A stretch of DNA of 64,000 bases from Provencibacterium sp. (GCA_022793895.1 JAAWDS010000053.1:62001-126000), one strand, 5' to 3'. Counted from the stretch's first letter, positions 33,451-44,077 are shown. Numbers and translations are program-made. The notes: generated from the letters alone by a model not told the origin.

Positions 33451-36400
33451 GTGGACCGGCTCTCCAGGGGCCGGATGGGAGGGATTATAACGAAACCAAC
33501 AGGCGAAAGCCCATCTTCAGGCGAGCTGTTCCCGGAGCTTGCCGCCAGAAAACAGCGGGGAATTGCTCATGAGCTGCGGGGAAGCATGCGTATTCTTTCC
33601 AAAGCCTATCAGGCGGCGCAGGCTATCCCCGACGAAGAGGCTGGCGTTTATACATGGCTGAAGGATCATTATTACCTGCTCGAAAGAGAATATAAGCGCG
33701 CTGTAAGCGCGTTGAGAGGGACGCGCGATCGCTCCGGCTTCGGGCTTCTTTGCCGGTATTTCTATGGGGCCGTCTGCCGCCCGCAGCGTCCGGTAGACAG
33801 CGGCACGCTTTTTGAGGCGCTGGCCGCGTTCTGCGAAAAAACAGAACCGGGCTATGAACAGCTCTCCTTATGTGAACAGGCGCTGCGCTGCGCGCTGCTG
33901 CTGCGCGCGGCCGATGCCGCCGCGAACCCTTCCGCCCCGGAATCGGAGCCCGCCATCCGCTATGCGGTGGAGGGAATGTTCGCCGCGGGCTCAATCGATT
34001 TTTCCGAGCTCTCCCGGTTCTACAGCGGGGTGGAGCGCATTTTACAGCAGGATCCGGCGGGGATTTATGAGCGGATGGATCGCCAAAGTCAAGAGGAATA
34101 CCGCGCCCTTATCGCGCAGCTGGCACACCGGCAGGGAATGACGGAAACGGTTCTGGCCCGCCAGCTTTTGGAGCAGGCGTCCAGGGCTTCTTCCAGCCCC
34201 CAAAACCACATCGGCTATCCGCTGCTGCATGCGCCCGGCTTCGAGCGGAGCCGGAAACGGCGGAGAGCGGGTTATCTTGCCGCCGTGCTGTTGGCGCCCG
34301 CCCTGCTTTGCGGCGCCGCCGTCCGGCTTTTCGGGATCCCGGCGGGCCTGTTGCTCTGGTTCCCGTTTTATGAAATGACGCGCTTTTTGGCGGAACGGGC
34401 TTGGATGTGCGGCGCGCCGCCGCTGCTCCTGCCCCGGATGGATATCCGGCGGGTGGAGCCGGAGAACATTCAAACGATGGTTGCCGTTTCCCTTCTCTTG
34501 GAGCCTTCAGGGATAGAAAAACGTATCGCCGACCGGTTGGAGGATCTCTATTTTTCCAACCGTAGCGAGGCGCTTTCCTTCTGCATCCTGGCGGATCTGC
34601 CCGCCGCGCCCTACCCGGTCACGAATGCCGACGAGGCGATGTTGGCGCAGGCCCGGAAAGCGGTGGAACGGCTGAACCAGTGCTATGGCGAGCGCTTTTT
34701 CCTTTTTGTGCGTGCGCGCAGCTACCAGAAAACCCAGCGCTGCTACCAGGGCTGGGAGCGCAAGCGGGGGGCCATCGTGGAGTTCGCCCGCTTTATCCAC
34801 GGGGAGGAAACAACGGCTTGCTGCGTGGCGGGACCGGTGGACCGCCTGCGCGCAGCCCGCTATCTGATCGCGCTGGACAGCGATACCCAGTTGGAATTTG
34901 ATACGGCCGAGTCGCTGATTGCGGCCGCCGTCCACCCGATGAACCGGCCGCGCTATGCGGCGGACGGTTCGGTAGAAGCGGGCTATGGCGTGCTGGTCCC
35001 GCGCATACAGCCGGCCTTGGCCGGCGAAGGTTCCACCGCCTTCACCCGCGTGATGACCGGCTGCGGCGGCGTAAGCGGCTATGAGGTGCAGGCGCGCGAT
35101 CTCTACAGCGATCTCTTTTCCCAGGCCATTTTTACCGGCAAGGGGATACTGGATATGGATTGCTTCCTTCGCACCTGCGCCGGGGCGTTTCCGGAGAACC
35201 AGGTGCTGAGCCATGACATCCTGGAGGGCGGGCGGATGGGCTGCGCCTTCTTAGGGGATGTGGAGATGGTGGACGCCGAGCCGCGCAGCTTTTCCGCCTG
35301 GCTGGCGCGCGCCCATCGCTGGATACGGGGGGATTGGCAGAATCTTCCTTTCCTGTTTCGCACCCTGCGGCTGGATGGAAAGACCTTCCCCTACCGTTGC
35401 CGTCCCGCCGTTCGTTTCCAGCTTTTTGAAAACCTGCGCCGCAGCCTGACACCGCCGGCGGCGCTTTTGCTGATTCTCCTTTCGCAGCTCCTCCCGCAGC
35501 GGCCGGCCTTCTGGGTGTGCCTCTTGGCGGCCGGAAGCATAGGATTTCAGCCGCTGTGGAACTGCGCCGGGCTGCTCATACGCGGCGGGCTCTTCCCTTT
35601 TTCCCGGAAATTTTTTGTGCGGGCGATGCCGCAGGCCCTTGAGCTCTGCGCGCAGGGGGCTTTTCTGTTTTGTACCCTGCCCTCCCGGACATTTTCCGCC
35701 CTGGATGCGGTTTTCCGCAGCCTGTGGCGTACCTTTGTCTCCCGCCGCAGGCTGCTGGAGTGGACCACCGCCGCGCAGAGCGACCGCGGGCGGATAGATG
35801 CGCGCCACCTGGTCCGCCGCTATTGGCTGCCGGAGCTCCTGGGAATTTTTCTGCTGCTTTTGAGCCCATGGCCTTCCGGGAGGCTGTGCGGGCTCTGCTT
35901 CTCGCTGCTCCTGCCGCTTGCCGCGCTGACGGCGCGTCCCTCGCGCCGCCGCCGTCCGGCCTTAGACGAGGCGGGGGAGGCGGCGGTGCGCGGCTATGCC
36001 GCCGACATGCTCCGCTTTTTCCTGGACTATGCGGATGAAACGCGCGGCTTTCTGCCGCCGGATAACGTTCAATTTGCGCCGCGCTATGCCGTTGCGGAAC
36101 GCACCTCGCCGACCAACATCGGCTTTATGCTCTTATCGCTGCTGGCGGGGCGTGATTTCGAGCTGATTTCCACAGAAGAGCTCTACCGCCGGGTGCGCGG
36201 CGCGGTCGATACGCTGCAACGCTTGGAAAAGTGGCACGGCAACCTCTATAACTGGTATGATCTGCGCAGCCTTCAGGTGCTTCATCCGGCCTTTGTTTCG
36301 GCGGTGGACAGCGGAAATCTGCTCGGCTGCCTCATCGCCTTGGCGCAGGGCTTAGCGGAATATACGGCTGGGGAGCCGCGCATGCAGGCGCTGATTCAGG

Positions 36401-39400
36401 ATATAGACCGGCTGGTTGAAGAGACCGATCTCTCCTTCTTCTATGTTCCCGTGCGCCGGCTCTTCTCCATCGGTTTCGACGCCGAGCGCAGCAAGCTGAG
36501 TTCCTCGCATTATGACTACCTGATGAGCGAGGCGCGCCTAATGTCCTATTGTGCGCTGGCGCTGCGTCAGGTCGGCCGGCGGCACTGGGGGGCGCTGGCG
36601 CGTACCCTTTCGCGCAGCGGCGGCTATCTGGGTCCGGTCTCCTGGACGGGCACGATGTTTGAATATTACATGCCGCAGCTGCTTTTGCCCGCTTACGAGG
36701 GATCGCTTCTGGATGAGACGCTCGCCTATTGCCTCTATTGCCAGAAAAGGCGTGTGCGCCGTTCTGGGCTGCCCTGGGGGATTTCGGAAAGCGGGTACTA
36801 CGCGTTTGACAGTCTGCTCAACTACCAGTACAAGGCGCACGGCGTGCAGGCGCTGGGGGTCCGGCGCGGGCTGGATGAGGAGTTGGTGCTCTCACCCTAT
36901 TCCTCCTTCTTGGCGCTTCCCTTCGCTCCTGGCGCTGCGCTGCGCAACCTTGAGCACCTGCGCGCGCTGGGCCTTTACGCCGGTTACGGCTTCTATGAGG
37001 CGGCGGATTTCACCGGGAAGCGGGTGAGCGGGGCGGCCTTCCAACCGGTGCGCAGCTTTATGGCCCACCATGTGGGGATGAGCGTTGCCGCCTGCGCGAA
37101 CGCGGTGTTCGACGGGGTGATGCAGCGGCGTTTCATGCGCAACCCAGCCTGCCGGAGCGCCGCCGGTTTCTTGCAGGAAAAGATTCAAAAGGGATGGGTG
37201 ATGTATGACCGGATGGATAAAAAGGCGGCGTTCCGGCGCGAGGAGAAGCCGGAGCCCTGGACCGAGCCGGTGGAAAGGATTTCACCCGCATCGCCGCGCG
37301 CCGCGCTGCTTGCAAACGGCGACATCAGCGAGCTGCTGACCGATTGCGGGGCCGGATACCTGCAATATGCCGGTATCGGCTGCACGCGCAAGGAGGAGGA
37401 TCTCCTCCTAGGCGGGTCGGGTATCTACTGCTTGTGCGCCTGCGAGGGGGAGATTTTAAGCGCGTCGGCCGCGCCGCTCTACCAGGAGGGGCCGCGCGGC
37501 GTTCTTTTTAAAGAGAACGCCGTCTGCTATTGGGCGGAGAACGGCCGGCTGCACCTGGAGATGGAATGTACCCTTCCGCCGGCCGCCGCCGTTTCGGTCA
37601 AGCGGGTGAGGATCCGTTTGAAGGGGCAGCGGCCCGCGGCGGTAAAGCTGCTTTTCTACTGTGAGCCGTCGCTGCTGCGCGAGCAGGATTTTAACGCGCA
37701 CGTCAGCTTTGCGCGGCTGTTTCTGCAATGCGGGCGCGACCGTGCCACCGGCGGCCTGCTTTTTACCCGCCGTCTCCGGGAGGGCGGCATGGGCTGCGCG
37801 CTGCTCTGCGGCTTTTTAGAGGGCTGCGAATTTCAGTTTGAGCCGGATAAGACCGCCCTGCTGCGCCCTCCCTATGGCCTGAGCTCTCTCCGGGACTTTC
37901 CCGGCCGGGCGTTCTCCTCGAAGGGAGCGCCAAACGCCGTTTGCGCCATGCAAACCGAGCTGCGCCTTATGCCGGGCGAGGAGAAGGAGCTGCATTTCGT
38001 TCTCGCGGCCGGACACAGCGCCGATCGTGCGCGGGAAGCCTTTATCCGTTTGCGGGAGGGCGGAAAGGGAGCGTGGGACAAGGCGGCGCTTTCTCCGCTC
38101 CGGGATCATTCGGCAGAGGGAAGCCTGGGGCTCTCCCTATTGGGCCGCATCGCTTACCTGCGCCCGCTACAGGATTCGATCCGGCAGGCAGCCGCCCGCA
38201 ACCGCTTGGGACAACGCGGGCTTTGGCCGCTCTCCATCTCCGGCGATCTGCCGCTGGTCCTGCTGCGGGAGCCGGAAACGCGGGATCCGGAGCGGACGCT
38301 CATCTACGCCCGGCTCTTAGCGGTACTGCGCAGGGAGGGCTTCCCATTCGATTTAGCGGCGCTCTGCGAAGGGGAAGAAGCCTGCCGGCGGCTAACGGCG
38401 GAGCTTATCCATGCGGGCTTTGAGGCGCTCATCCGGGTGCGGGCGGGGATCTTTCCCATCGACGCCGCCTCCATTTCCGAGGAACAGCGCGTTCTGCTCA
38501 TGGCCGTATCGGCCGCCGTCGCCGGGGAGAAGGAGGCGGAGGAGGGAGCGTCCTTTGTACCCGCGTGCATACGGCCCGCATCGCCCGTCCGGCTTCCGGA
38601 TGGGGGGCTGCCGGTCTACGGCGGCGTTTTTAAAGAGGGTTCTTTTTATGTCGGACGGCGGCCGCGCGTTCCTTATTGCCACATCCTGGCGAACCCCACC
38701 TTTGGAACGCTGCTCTCCGACCGCAGCCTGGGGTATAGCTGGAGCGTGAATGCGCGCGAAAACAGGATTACCCCCTGGTCCTCGGATGCCGCCCAGGATA
38801 ACCGAGGAGAGCGGCTGTTTTTGTCCTTGCAGGGCCGGTTCTATGATCCGATAGACGGTGCGCGCGTCCGCTATGCCAGCCACTGCGCGGTTTATGAGGG
38901 CCGGTGCGCCTCGCTTTGGGTGCGCGCCGAGGTGACGGTTCCGGCGCGCGGGGCGCAGAAGCAGCTGGAGGTGCTTGTTGAAAACGTCGGGGAAGAGGAG
39001 TTGGAGCTGGAGCTGGGCTGGTATTTGGAGCCGGTGCTGGCGGTTGAGCGTCATACCGCCAGGATGATTACCGGCGGCGCCGGTGAAAGGGGGATCTTTA
39101 TGCAGAATTTTTATAATACCGCCGTCCCCTCCGCAATCTTCATGGGTACGGACGCGCCGTCATGGCGTCACAGCTTTGAGCGGCAGCGCATTCTGGCGGG
39201 CGACTGGTCCGAACCGGGGAGCCTGCCGCACCCCGATCCCTGCGGGATGCTGATCGTACCGATGCGGCTGCCGCCCAAGCGGCGGGAACAGGTGCGCTTC
39301 GTCCTTAGCTGCGCAAGCCGCCGGGAGAGCGCGGAACAGCTTTCGGCGCGCGGCCTGTTTGCGCCTGGCAGGAAAGCGGATCTCCCGTCCGGGGCGGTTC

Positions 39401-40911
39401 AGCGCCCGGAGTCCGGCGGCTTTCTCCGGCTCAAAACGCCGGATAAGCACCTGGACGCCTTTTTCAATACGCTGCTGCAAAACCAGATCCTTGCCAGCCG
39501 GATCTACGGCCGCACCGGATTTTATCAGAGCTCAGGCGCTTATGGCTTCCGCGATCAGCTACAGGACGCCATGAACTACTGCACCCTTTCCCCGGCGGTG
39601 CTGCGGGTGCAGCTGGCGCGCTGCTGCGCCGTCCAATTTGCGGAGGGGGATGTGCTCCACTGGTGGCACGCCTTGCCTGGGGGCAAGGAGGCGGCGGGTT
39701 CGGGGGTGAACGGCGTCCGTACCCGTTACAGCGACGATCTGGCCTGGCTGCCGCTGGCGATAGCCGTCTACCTGGAAAAGACCGGGGATAAAGCCTTTTT
39801 GGAACGGGAAATCGCCTATCTGGCCGGGGATGAGCTGCGCCCGGAGGAACACGACCGTTATTTCCAGCCCGCCCGCAGCGGGGTGAAGGAATCGATCTAC
39901 CGGCACGGCCTGCGCGCGCTGGAAAGGGCTGACGCCCCCGGCCCGCGCGGCCTTATCCGGATCGGCAGCGGCGATTGGAACGACGGGTTTTCCAATGTCG
40001 GCGTACAGGGGCGGGGGGAGAGCGTCTGGCTCACCATGTTCTTAGCGCTTTGCTGCGATCGCTATGCAGGGGTCTGCCGCCGGTTTGGGGAAGAAGAGGA
40101 GGCGCAGCGGCTGCGCGCGCGGGCCGGGGAGCTGCGCGCGGCGGCGGACCGGTATGCCTGGGATGGCGAATGGTACGCCCGCGCTACCTTTGACGATGGA
40201 ACGGTCATGGGGTCGCGCCAGAGCGCCGAGTGCCGGATCGATTCGCTGCCGCAGAGCTTCGCGGCGCTGTGCGGCATGCCGGACCGGGACCGGGTCCGCA
40301 GGGCGCTGGATAGCGCCCTGCGGTATTTGGTGGATGAAGAGACGGGGATTATCCGTCTGTTTGACCCGCCCTTTGAAAAGAGCAGCCCTTCCCCCGGCTA
40401 TGTGCAGGCATACCCGGCCGGGATACGGGAAAACGGCGGGCAATATACCCATGCGGCCGTTTGGCTGGCGCTCAGCCTGTTTGCCGTGGGGCGCGCGGAA
40501 GAGGGCTACCGCCTGCTGCGGATGCTGGGCCCCGCCCACCGGGCCGCCGGGCCCGGCGCGGCCGCCTACCGGCTGGAGCCCTATTCCATCGCCGCCGATA
40601 TCTATACCCATCCCGCGCTTTTGGGGCGGGGCGGCTGGTCGCTCTATACCGGCGCGGCCGGGTGGTACTGGACCGCCGTTACCGAGGGGCTTTTGGGGCT
40701 GCAAAGAAAGGAGAATATCCTCCGCATAAGTCCGAACCTGCCGGGGGTTTGGGAACAGGCCGAGGTGGAGGGGGTGCTCTCTTCCACCGCCTTTTCCCTC
40801 CATATCCGGCGGGGAACCGCAGAAGAGGCGAAGGGCCTCACGGTCGATGGGAAGCCTGCAAAGGGCATCCCGCTCGACGGAGGACGCTACCGGGCGGAAT
40901 ATGTTTTTTAA
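33451..40911 (+). CDS. Cyclic beta-1,2-glucan synthase-like protein (NdvB/Cgs family)
   Basis: 2486 residues. GTG 33451 gives the longest frame; ATG 33475 is an alternative. Order of parts: soluble N-terminus; membrane helices (~270-316); a GT84-type glycosyltransferase with DSDT near residue 476, SHDILEGGRMG and HRWIRGDWQ (~620); more helices (~650-850); a GH189-like cyclising domain (NIGFMLLSLLAGRDF ~890, KWHGNLYNWYD, GPVSWTGTMFEYYMPQL ~1057); and a C-terminal GH94 phosphorylase-type domain (~1680-end) with QLQDAMNYC and GSGDWNDGFSNVG (~2172), including the family's catalytic Asp. Characterised relatives make cyclic beta-1,2-glucan from UDP-glucose and trim chain length. It is monocistronic. 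Shorter than proteobacterial NdvB (~2800), similar to Firmicute homologues. Whether the product is cyclic here is unproven. Confidence 0.9.
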   Translation: MDRLSRGRMGGIITKPTGESPSSGELFPELAARKQRGIAHELRGSMRILSKAYQAAQAIPDEEAGVYTWLKDHYYLLEREYKRAVSALRGTRDRSGFGLLCRYFYGAVCRPQRPVDSGTLFEALAAFCEKTEPGYEQLSLCEQALRCALLLRAADAAANPSAPESEPAIRYAVEGMFAAGSIDFSELSRFYSGVERILQQDPAGIYERMDRQSQEEYRALIAQLAHRQGMTETVLARQLLEQASRASSSPQNHIGYPLLHAPGFERSRKRRRAGYLAAVLLAPALLCGAAVRLFGIPAGLLLWFPFYEMTRFLAERAWMCGAPPLLLPRMDIRRVEPENIQTMVAVSLLLEPSGIEKRIADRLEDLYFSNRSEALSFCILADLPAAPYPVTNADEAMLAQARKAVERLNQCYGERFFLFVRARSYQKTQRCYQGWERKRGAIVEFARFIHGEETTACCVAGPVDRLRAARYLIALDSDTQLEFDTAESLIAAAVHPMNRPRYAADGSVEAGYGVLVPRIQPALAGEGSTAFTRVMTGCGGVSGYEVQARDLYSDLFSQAIFTGKGILDMDCFLRTCAGAFPENQVLSHDILEGGRMGCAFLGDVEMVDAEPRSFSAWLARAHRWIRGDWQNLPFLFRTLRLDGKTFPYRCRPAVRFQLFENLRRSLTPPAALLLILLSQLLPQRPAFWVCLLAAGSIGFQPLWNCAGLLIRGGLFPFSRKFFVRAMPQALELCAQGAFLFCTLPSRTFSALDAVFRSLWRTFVSRRRLLEWTTAAQSDRGRIDARHLVRRYWLPELLGIFLLLLSPWPSGRLCGLCFSLLLPLAALTARPSRRRRPALDEAGEAAVRGYAADMLRFFLDYADETRGFLPPDNVQFAPRYAVAERTSPTNIGFMLLSLLAGRDFELISTEELYRRVRGAVDTLQRLEKWHGNLYNWYDLRSLQVLHPAFVSAVDSGNLLGCLIALAQGLAEYTAGEPRMQALIQDIDRLVEETDLSFFYVPVRRLFSIGFDAERSKLSSSHYDYLMSEARLMSYCALALRQVGRRHWGALARTLSRSGGYLGPVSWTGTMFEYYMPQLLLPAYEGSLLDETLAYCLYCQKRRVRRSGLPWGISESGYYAFDSLLNYQYKAHGVQALGVRRGLDEELVLSPYSSFLALPFAPGAALRNLEHLRALGLYAGYGFYEAADFTGKRVSGAAFQPVRSFMAHHVGMSVAACANAVFDGVMQRRFMRNPACRSAAGFLQEKIQKGWVMYDRMDKKAAFRREEKPEPWTEPVERISPASPRAALLANGDISELLTDCGAGYLQYAGIGCTRKEEDLLLGGSGIYCLCACEGEILSASAAPLYQEGPRGVLFKENAVCYWAENGRLHLEMECTLPPAAAVSVKRVRIRLKGQRPAAVKLLFYCEPSLLREQDFNAHVSFARLFLQCGRDRATGGLLFTRRLREGGMGCALLCGFLEGCEFQFEPDKTALLRPPYGLSSLRDFPGRAFSSKGAPNAVCAMQTELRLMPGEEKELHFVLAAGHSADRAREAFIRLREGGKGAWDKAALSPLRDHSAEGSLGLSLLGRIAYLRPLQDSIRQAAARNRLGQRGLWPLSISGDLPLVLLREPETRDPERTLIYARLLAVLRREGFPFDLAALCEGEEACRRLTAELIHAGFEALIRVRAGIFPIDAASISEEQRVLLMAVSAAVAGEKEAEEGASFVPACIRPASPVRLPDGGLPVYGGVFKEGSFYVGRRPRVPYCHILANPTFGTLLSDRSLGYSWSVNARENRITPWSSDAAQDNRGERLFLSLQGRFYDPIDGARVRYASHCAVYEGRCASLWVRAEVTVPARGAQKQLEVLVENVGEEELELELGWYLEPVLAVERHTARMITGGAGERGIFMQNFYNTAVPSAIFMGTDAPSWRHSFERQRILAGDWSEPGSLPHPDPCGMLIVPMRLPPKRREQVRFVLSCASRRESAEQLSARGLFAPGRKADLPSGAVQRPESGGFLRLKTPDKHLDAFFNTLLQNQILASRIYGRTGFYQSSGAYGFRDQLQDAMNYCTLSPAVLRVQLARCCAVQFAEGDVLHWWHALPGGKEAAGSGVNGVRTRYSDDLAWLPLAIAVYLEKTGDKAFLEREIAYLAGDELRPEEHDRYFQPARSGVKESIYRHGLRALERADAPGPRGLIRIGSGDWNDGFSNVGVQGRGESVWLTMFLALCCDRYAGVCRRFGEEEEAQRLRARAGELRAAADRYAWDGEWYARATFDDGTVMGSRQSAECRIDSLPQSFAALCGMPDRDRVRRALDSALRYLVDEETGIIRLFDPPFEKSSPSPGYVQAYPAGIRENGGQYTHAAVWLALSLFAVGRAEEGYRLLRMLGPAHRAAGPGAAAYRLEPYSIAADIYTHPALLGRGGWSLYTGAAGWYWTAVTEGLLGLQRKENILRISPNLPGVWEQAEVEGVLSSTAFSLHIRRGTAEEAKGLTVDGKPAKGIPLDGGRYRAEYVF

Positions 40912-40976
40912 AATCGAGGGTGAAATTCACAGAAATTTCATCCGTCCCGCCCAGGGGCATGCTATCATAAAGAAAG

Positions 40977-41266
40977 TGTAAAATCCCGGAAAAATATGTT
41001 ATAATAACCGCAAGCGGTCCTTGCAGCCTTCGTTTGTCCGGCGCCGGATAGGCGCGGTCGGTTATCGCATAAACGCTGCGGGTCTGCGCTGTCCTGTCTG
41101 CCAGCCCGGCGGTTCTGCCGTTTGCAGACCCAAGGTTTTATCAAGGCGGCCGTTTTCAGCCGTTTTGCAGCTTGCCGGGAACGCCCTTTCGGCTGTTGTT
41201 TGCAGCAGGCGGGCGGACCGGTTGCCGGAAATTTTGACATCCACAGGAAAGGAAGGAAATCAACCC
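40977..41266 (+). promoter_or_regulatory. Promoter and long structured leader of ymfF
   Basis: TGTAAA (40977-40982), 17-base spacer, perfect TATAAT (41000-41005), then ~255 untranslated bases. The leader is dense in inverted segments, for example GGGTCTGC (about 41080) with GCAGACCC (about 41125), and holds words shared with the tail of repeat B (GGCCGTTTTCAGCCGTT). An in-frame extension of ymfF reads through it, but the coding there looks non-homologous. No known riboswitch was recognised. Confidence 0.5.
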
Positions 41267-42553
41267 ATGCAAAACTGTTTTTACAGGGAGCAGTTGGCCG
41301 ACGGCATCTATTTTTCTCATGTTGCCGATAGCAAGTTCTATTCCAACCGCCTTTCGGTCAATTTGGTCGTGCCGCTTGCGGCCGGCAGCGTTACCGATAA
41401 CGCCATTGTCCCTTCGGTGCTGCGGCTCGGCTGCCGCACCTGCCCGGACTTTACCGCCCTCAACCGCCGCTTGGGGCTGCTTTATGGAGCGGCGCTCGGC
41501 GGCGACGTTTCCCGCTTCGGCGCCCACCAGATTTTAAGCGTTTCAGCCAAGGGGCTCGATCGCCGCGTCGCCCTCCAGGGGGAGGACATGGTGAGGGAGC
41601 TGTGCGGGCTGGTGTGCGATATTGCGCTGGATCCGCTTCTCGTGGATGGGGTGTTTGGGAAAGAGCAGGTGGATCTGGAGCGGCATAACCTCATTGATAC
41701 CATCCTCTCGGAGATTAACGACAAGCGCATCTATGCCCAGACGCAGTGCCTGTCGCTGATGTTCGGCGAATCCCCGCGCGCGCTGCACCCCTATGGGACG
41801 GTGGAGGAGGCGCAGCGGATCACCCCCGCCTCGGCCTATGCGGCTTACCGGCGCATGCTGGAAAACGCGCAGATCGAGCTGATGTTTGTGGGCGGCGGGG
41901 ACTACCGGGCGGCTCTGGAAACCTTCCGCGCCCGGTTCGCCGGATGCAGGCGGGGAGCGGTGCAGGCCGCCGTGCCGTCGGTAGCCGCGCTGTCCGGGCC
42001 GGTGAAGGAGCGCACCGAAACGATGGAGGTCAATCAGTCCAAGCTGGTCATGGGCTTCCGCTGCCGCCAGTCAGGGGAGCGCGGGGTTTACGCGCTGCGC
42101 CTGATGAGCGCGATGTATGGCGGGACGCCCTTCTCCAAGCTCTTTTTAAACGTGCGCGAAAAGCTGAGCCTTTGCTATTACTGCTCCTCGCGCTATGACC
42201 GCGGCAACGGGGTAATGATCGTAGGCAGCGGGGTGGAAAAGGAGAAGAAGCAGGCGGCAAAGGAGGAGATCCTCCGCCAGCTACAGGCCATGCGGGACGG
42301 GGACTTTACCGATGAGGAGCTTCACAACACCGTTTTGGCGATGAACACCGGCTTTGCCGCAACGGGAGATTCGCTGCACGCCTTGGAAAGCTGGTATCTC
42401 ACCCAAATCCTCTTCGGCCAGGAGCACTCCCCCGATGAGGAGCGGGCCGTTATGCAGACGATCACCCGCGAAGAGGTGATCGAGGCGGCGCGCGGCGTCG
42501 AACTGGATTCGGTCTATTTCCTCACATCGCAAGGGGAAGAGGCTTCCATATAA
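41267..42553 (+). CDS. ymfF: M16-like protein YmfF (EF-P modification-associated)
   Basis: 428 residues from ATG 41267 with GGAAAGGAAGG before it; the frame is open further upstream but without family resemblance. M16 peptidase fold, yet the zinc-binding HxxEH is absent, as in the non-catalytic partner YmfF. Recognisable: NRLSVNLVVPLAAGSVTDNA, LGLLYGAALGGDVSRFG, TPFSKLFLNVREKLSLCYYC (quoted as separate blocks). In Bacillus YmfF/YmfH are needed for 5-aminopentanol modification of elongation factor P. The active partner is the next gene. Confidence 0.88.
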   Translation: MQNCFYREQLADGIYFSHVADSKFYSNRLSVNLVVPLAAGSVTDNAIVPSVLRLGCRTCPDFTALNRRLGLLYGAALGGDVSRFGAHQILSVSAKGLDRRVALQGEDMVRELCGLVCDIALDPLLVDGVFGKEQVDLERHNLIDTILSEINDKRIYAQTQCLSLMFGESPRALHPYGTVEEAQRITPASAYAAYRRMLENAQIELMFVGGGDYRAALETFRARFAGCRRGAVQAAVPSVAALSGPVKERTETMEVNQSKLVMGFRCRQSGERGVYALRLMSAMYGGTPFSKLFLNVREKLSLCYYCSSRYDRGNGVMIVGSGVEKEKKQAAKEEILRQLQAMRDGDFTDEELHNTVLAMNTGFAATGDSLHALESWYLTQILFGQEHSPDEERAVMQTITREEVIEAARGVELDSVYFLTSQGEEASI

Positions 42554-42677
42554 CCGGCCGGAGCTTCCCGCTTCGGTCCGGCGGAAAACGGATTTCCCAG
42601 GGATGACTCGAACGCCCTTTCAGGCCGGTTCTCCAAGAGGAAGCGGCCTGACTTCCAGAAAGGAATGATGAATCAAG

Positions 42678-43955
42678 ATGGAAACCATCCGTTCTGAACG
42701 GCTTGGCCAGCAATATATTTCGCTTACCCATGAGAGCGGTCTGCGGATTCTGTTGTGTCCGATGGAGGGCTTTAACAACGCCTATGCCATGTTCGGCGCT
42801 CCCTATGGGTCGGTGGACGTCTGCTTTAAAACCCAGCAGGACGCGGATTTTGTCTCGGTCCCGGCGGGCATCGCCCACTTTTTGGAGCACAAGCTCTTTG
42901 AAAACGAGGACTGCGACGCCTTCGAGCGCTATGCCAAAACAGGCGCGTCGGCCAATGCGTTTACCTCCTTTGATCGAACCTGCTACCTCTTTGAGTGCGC
43001 GGAGAACTTCAGCGATTCGCTGGAAATCCTCTTAGACTTTGTGACCCACCCCTACTTCACCCAGCAGACGGTGGATAAGGAACAGGGAATCATCGGGCAG
43101 GAGATCCGGATGTATGAGGACAATCCCGATTGGCGGGTGATGTTCAACCTTCTGCGCGCGCTCTACCATGAGAACCCGGTGCGCATCGACATTGCAGGAA
43201 CGGTGGAATCGATAGCACAGATCAACGCCGATCTCCTCTACCGCTGTTACAACACCTTTTATAACCTGAGCAACATGGTGCTGACCATTACCGGGAATTT
43301 TGAGGTAGAGGAAGCGCTGCGCGTCGCCGGCAAGGTGTTGGAGAAAACCGAACCGGTTCACATCGAATACCGCCGCAGCGCTGAACCGCAGGAGGTGCGC
43401 GAGAAATTTACCGAGCAGACGCTGGCCGTTTCTACGCCGATGTTCGACATCGGCTTCAAGGCGGTTCCGGGGGATTATGCCGATAACATCCGCAGCTCTA
43501 TTCTGGACGAGATGCTCATTGAAATCATTGCCGGGGAAGCCTCGCCGCTCTACCGCCGGCTCTATGACCGTTCGCTCATCAACGGCGTTTTCTCCGGCGA
43601 GAGCATGGCCAGCCGCGACTATATTTGCAGCATGTTCTGCGGGGAATCGAGCGATCCGAAAAAGGTCTATGAGGAGCTTTGCGCCGAGGTGGATCGGCTG
43701 GCGCGGGAGGGAATCGAGGAAGAGCTTTTCCGCGTGGCGAAATCGACTATCTATGGGCGCTATGTCGGCGCTTTCGACAGCGTGGAGGGAGTGGCCGGGC
43801 TCATGATGAACGGCGCGTTCTGCGGCGTGCCGATGTATGAGCTGGTGGACACGGCCGCGGCCGTTACCAAAGAGGGACTGGAACAGCGGCTGCGCGAGGG
43901 CTTCTCGGTGGAGCGCAGCGCTCTCTCGGTCGTCTGGCCGGACAAAAAGCAGTAA
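42678..43955 (+). CDS. ymfH: M16 zinc metallopeptidase YmfH (EF-P modification-associated)
   Basis: 425 residues. The inverted zinc motif HFLEH (HxxEH) near residue 70 is followed by the downstream Glu region (EQGIIGQEIRMYEDNP), so this is the catalytically competent M16 partner. C-terminal half has the typical RxxY-type segment replaced by IYGRYVGAFDS. 124 bases after ymfF; same strand, likely co-transcribed. Predicted to process or support enzymes acting on elongation factor P, by analogy with Bacillus. Confidence 0.9.
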   Translation: METIRSERLGQQYISLTHESGLRILLCPMEGFNNAYAMFGAPYGSVDVCFKTQQDADFVSVPAGIAHFLEHKLFENEDCDAFERYAKTGASANAFTSFDRTCYLFECAENFSDSLEILLDFVTHPYFTQQTVDKEQGIIGQEIRMYEDNPDWRVMFNLLRALYHENPVRIDIAGTVESIAQINADLLYRCYNTFYNLSNMVLTITGNFEVEEALRVAGKVLEKTEPVHIEYRRSAEPQEVREKFTEQTLAVSTPMFDIGFKAVPGDYADNIRSSILDEMLIEIIAGEASPLYRRLYDRSLINGVFSGESMASRDYICSMFCGESSDPKKVYEELCAEVDRLAREGIEEELFRVAKSTIYGRYVGAFDSVEGVAGLMMNGAFCGVPMYELVDTAAAVTKEGLEQRLREGFSVERSALSVVWPDKKQ

Positions 43956-44077
43956 AAAAGCGGCCTTTGGCCGCAGGCTTATCTTTGGCGGGAGGCGGCC
44001 CTTCCCGCCGGATGCTTTTTTCCGGCCTGCGGAAGAGGTCTGGCCTGGCCGAAGGCCCTTAGGATTGAAGGAAAGGA

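Noticed and set aside
41021-41266. N-terminal extension of ymfF
   Set aside because: Sequence is Cys/Arg-rich and non-homologous; promoter and ribosome site place the start at 41267.
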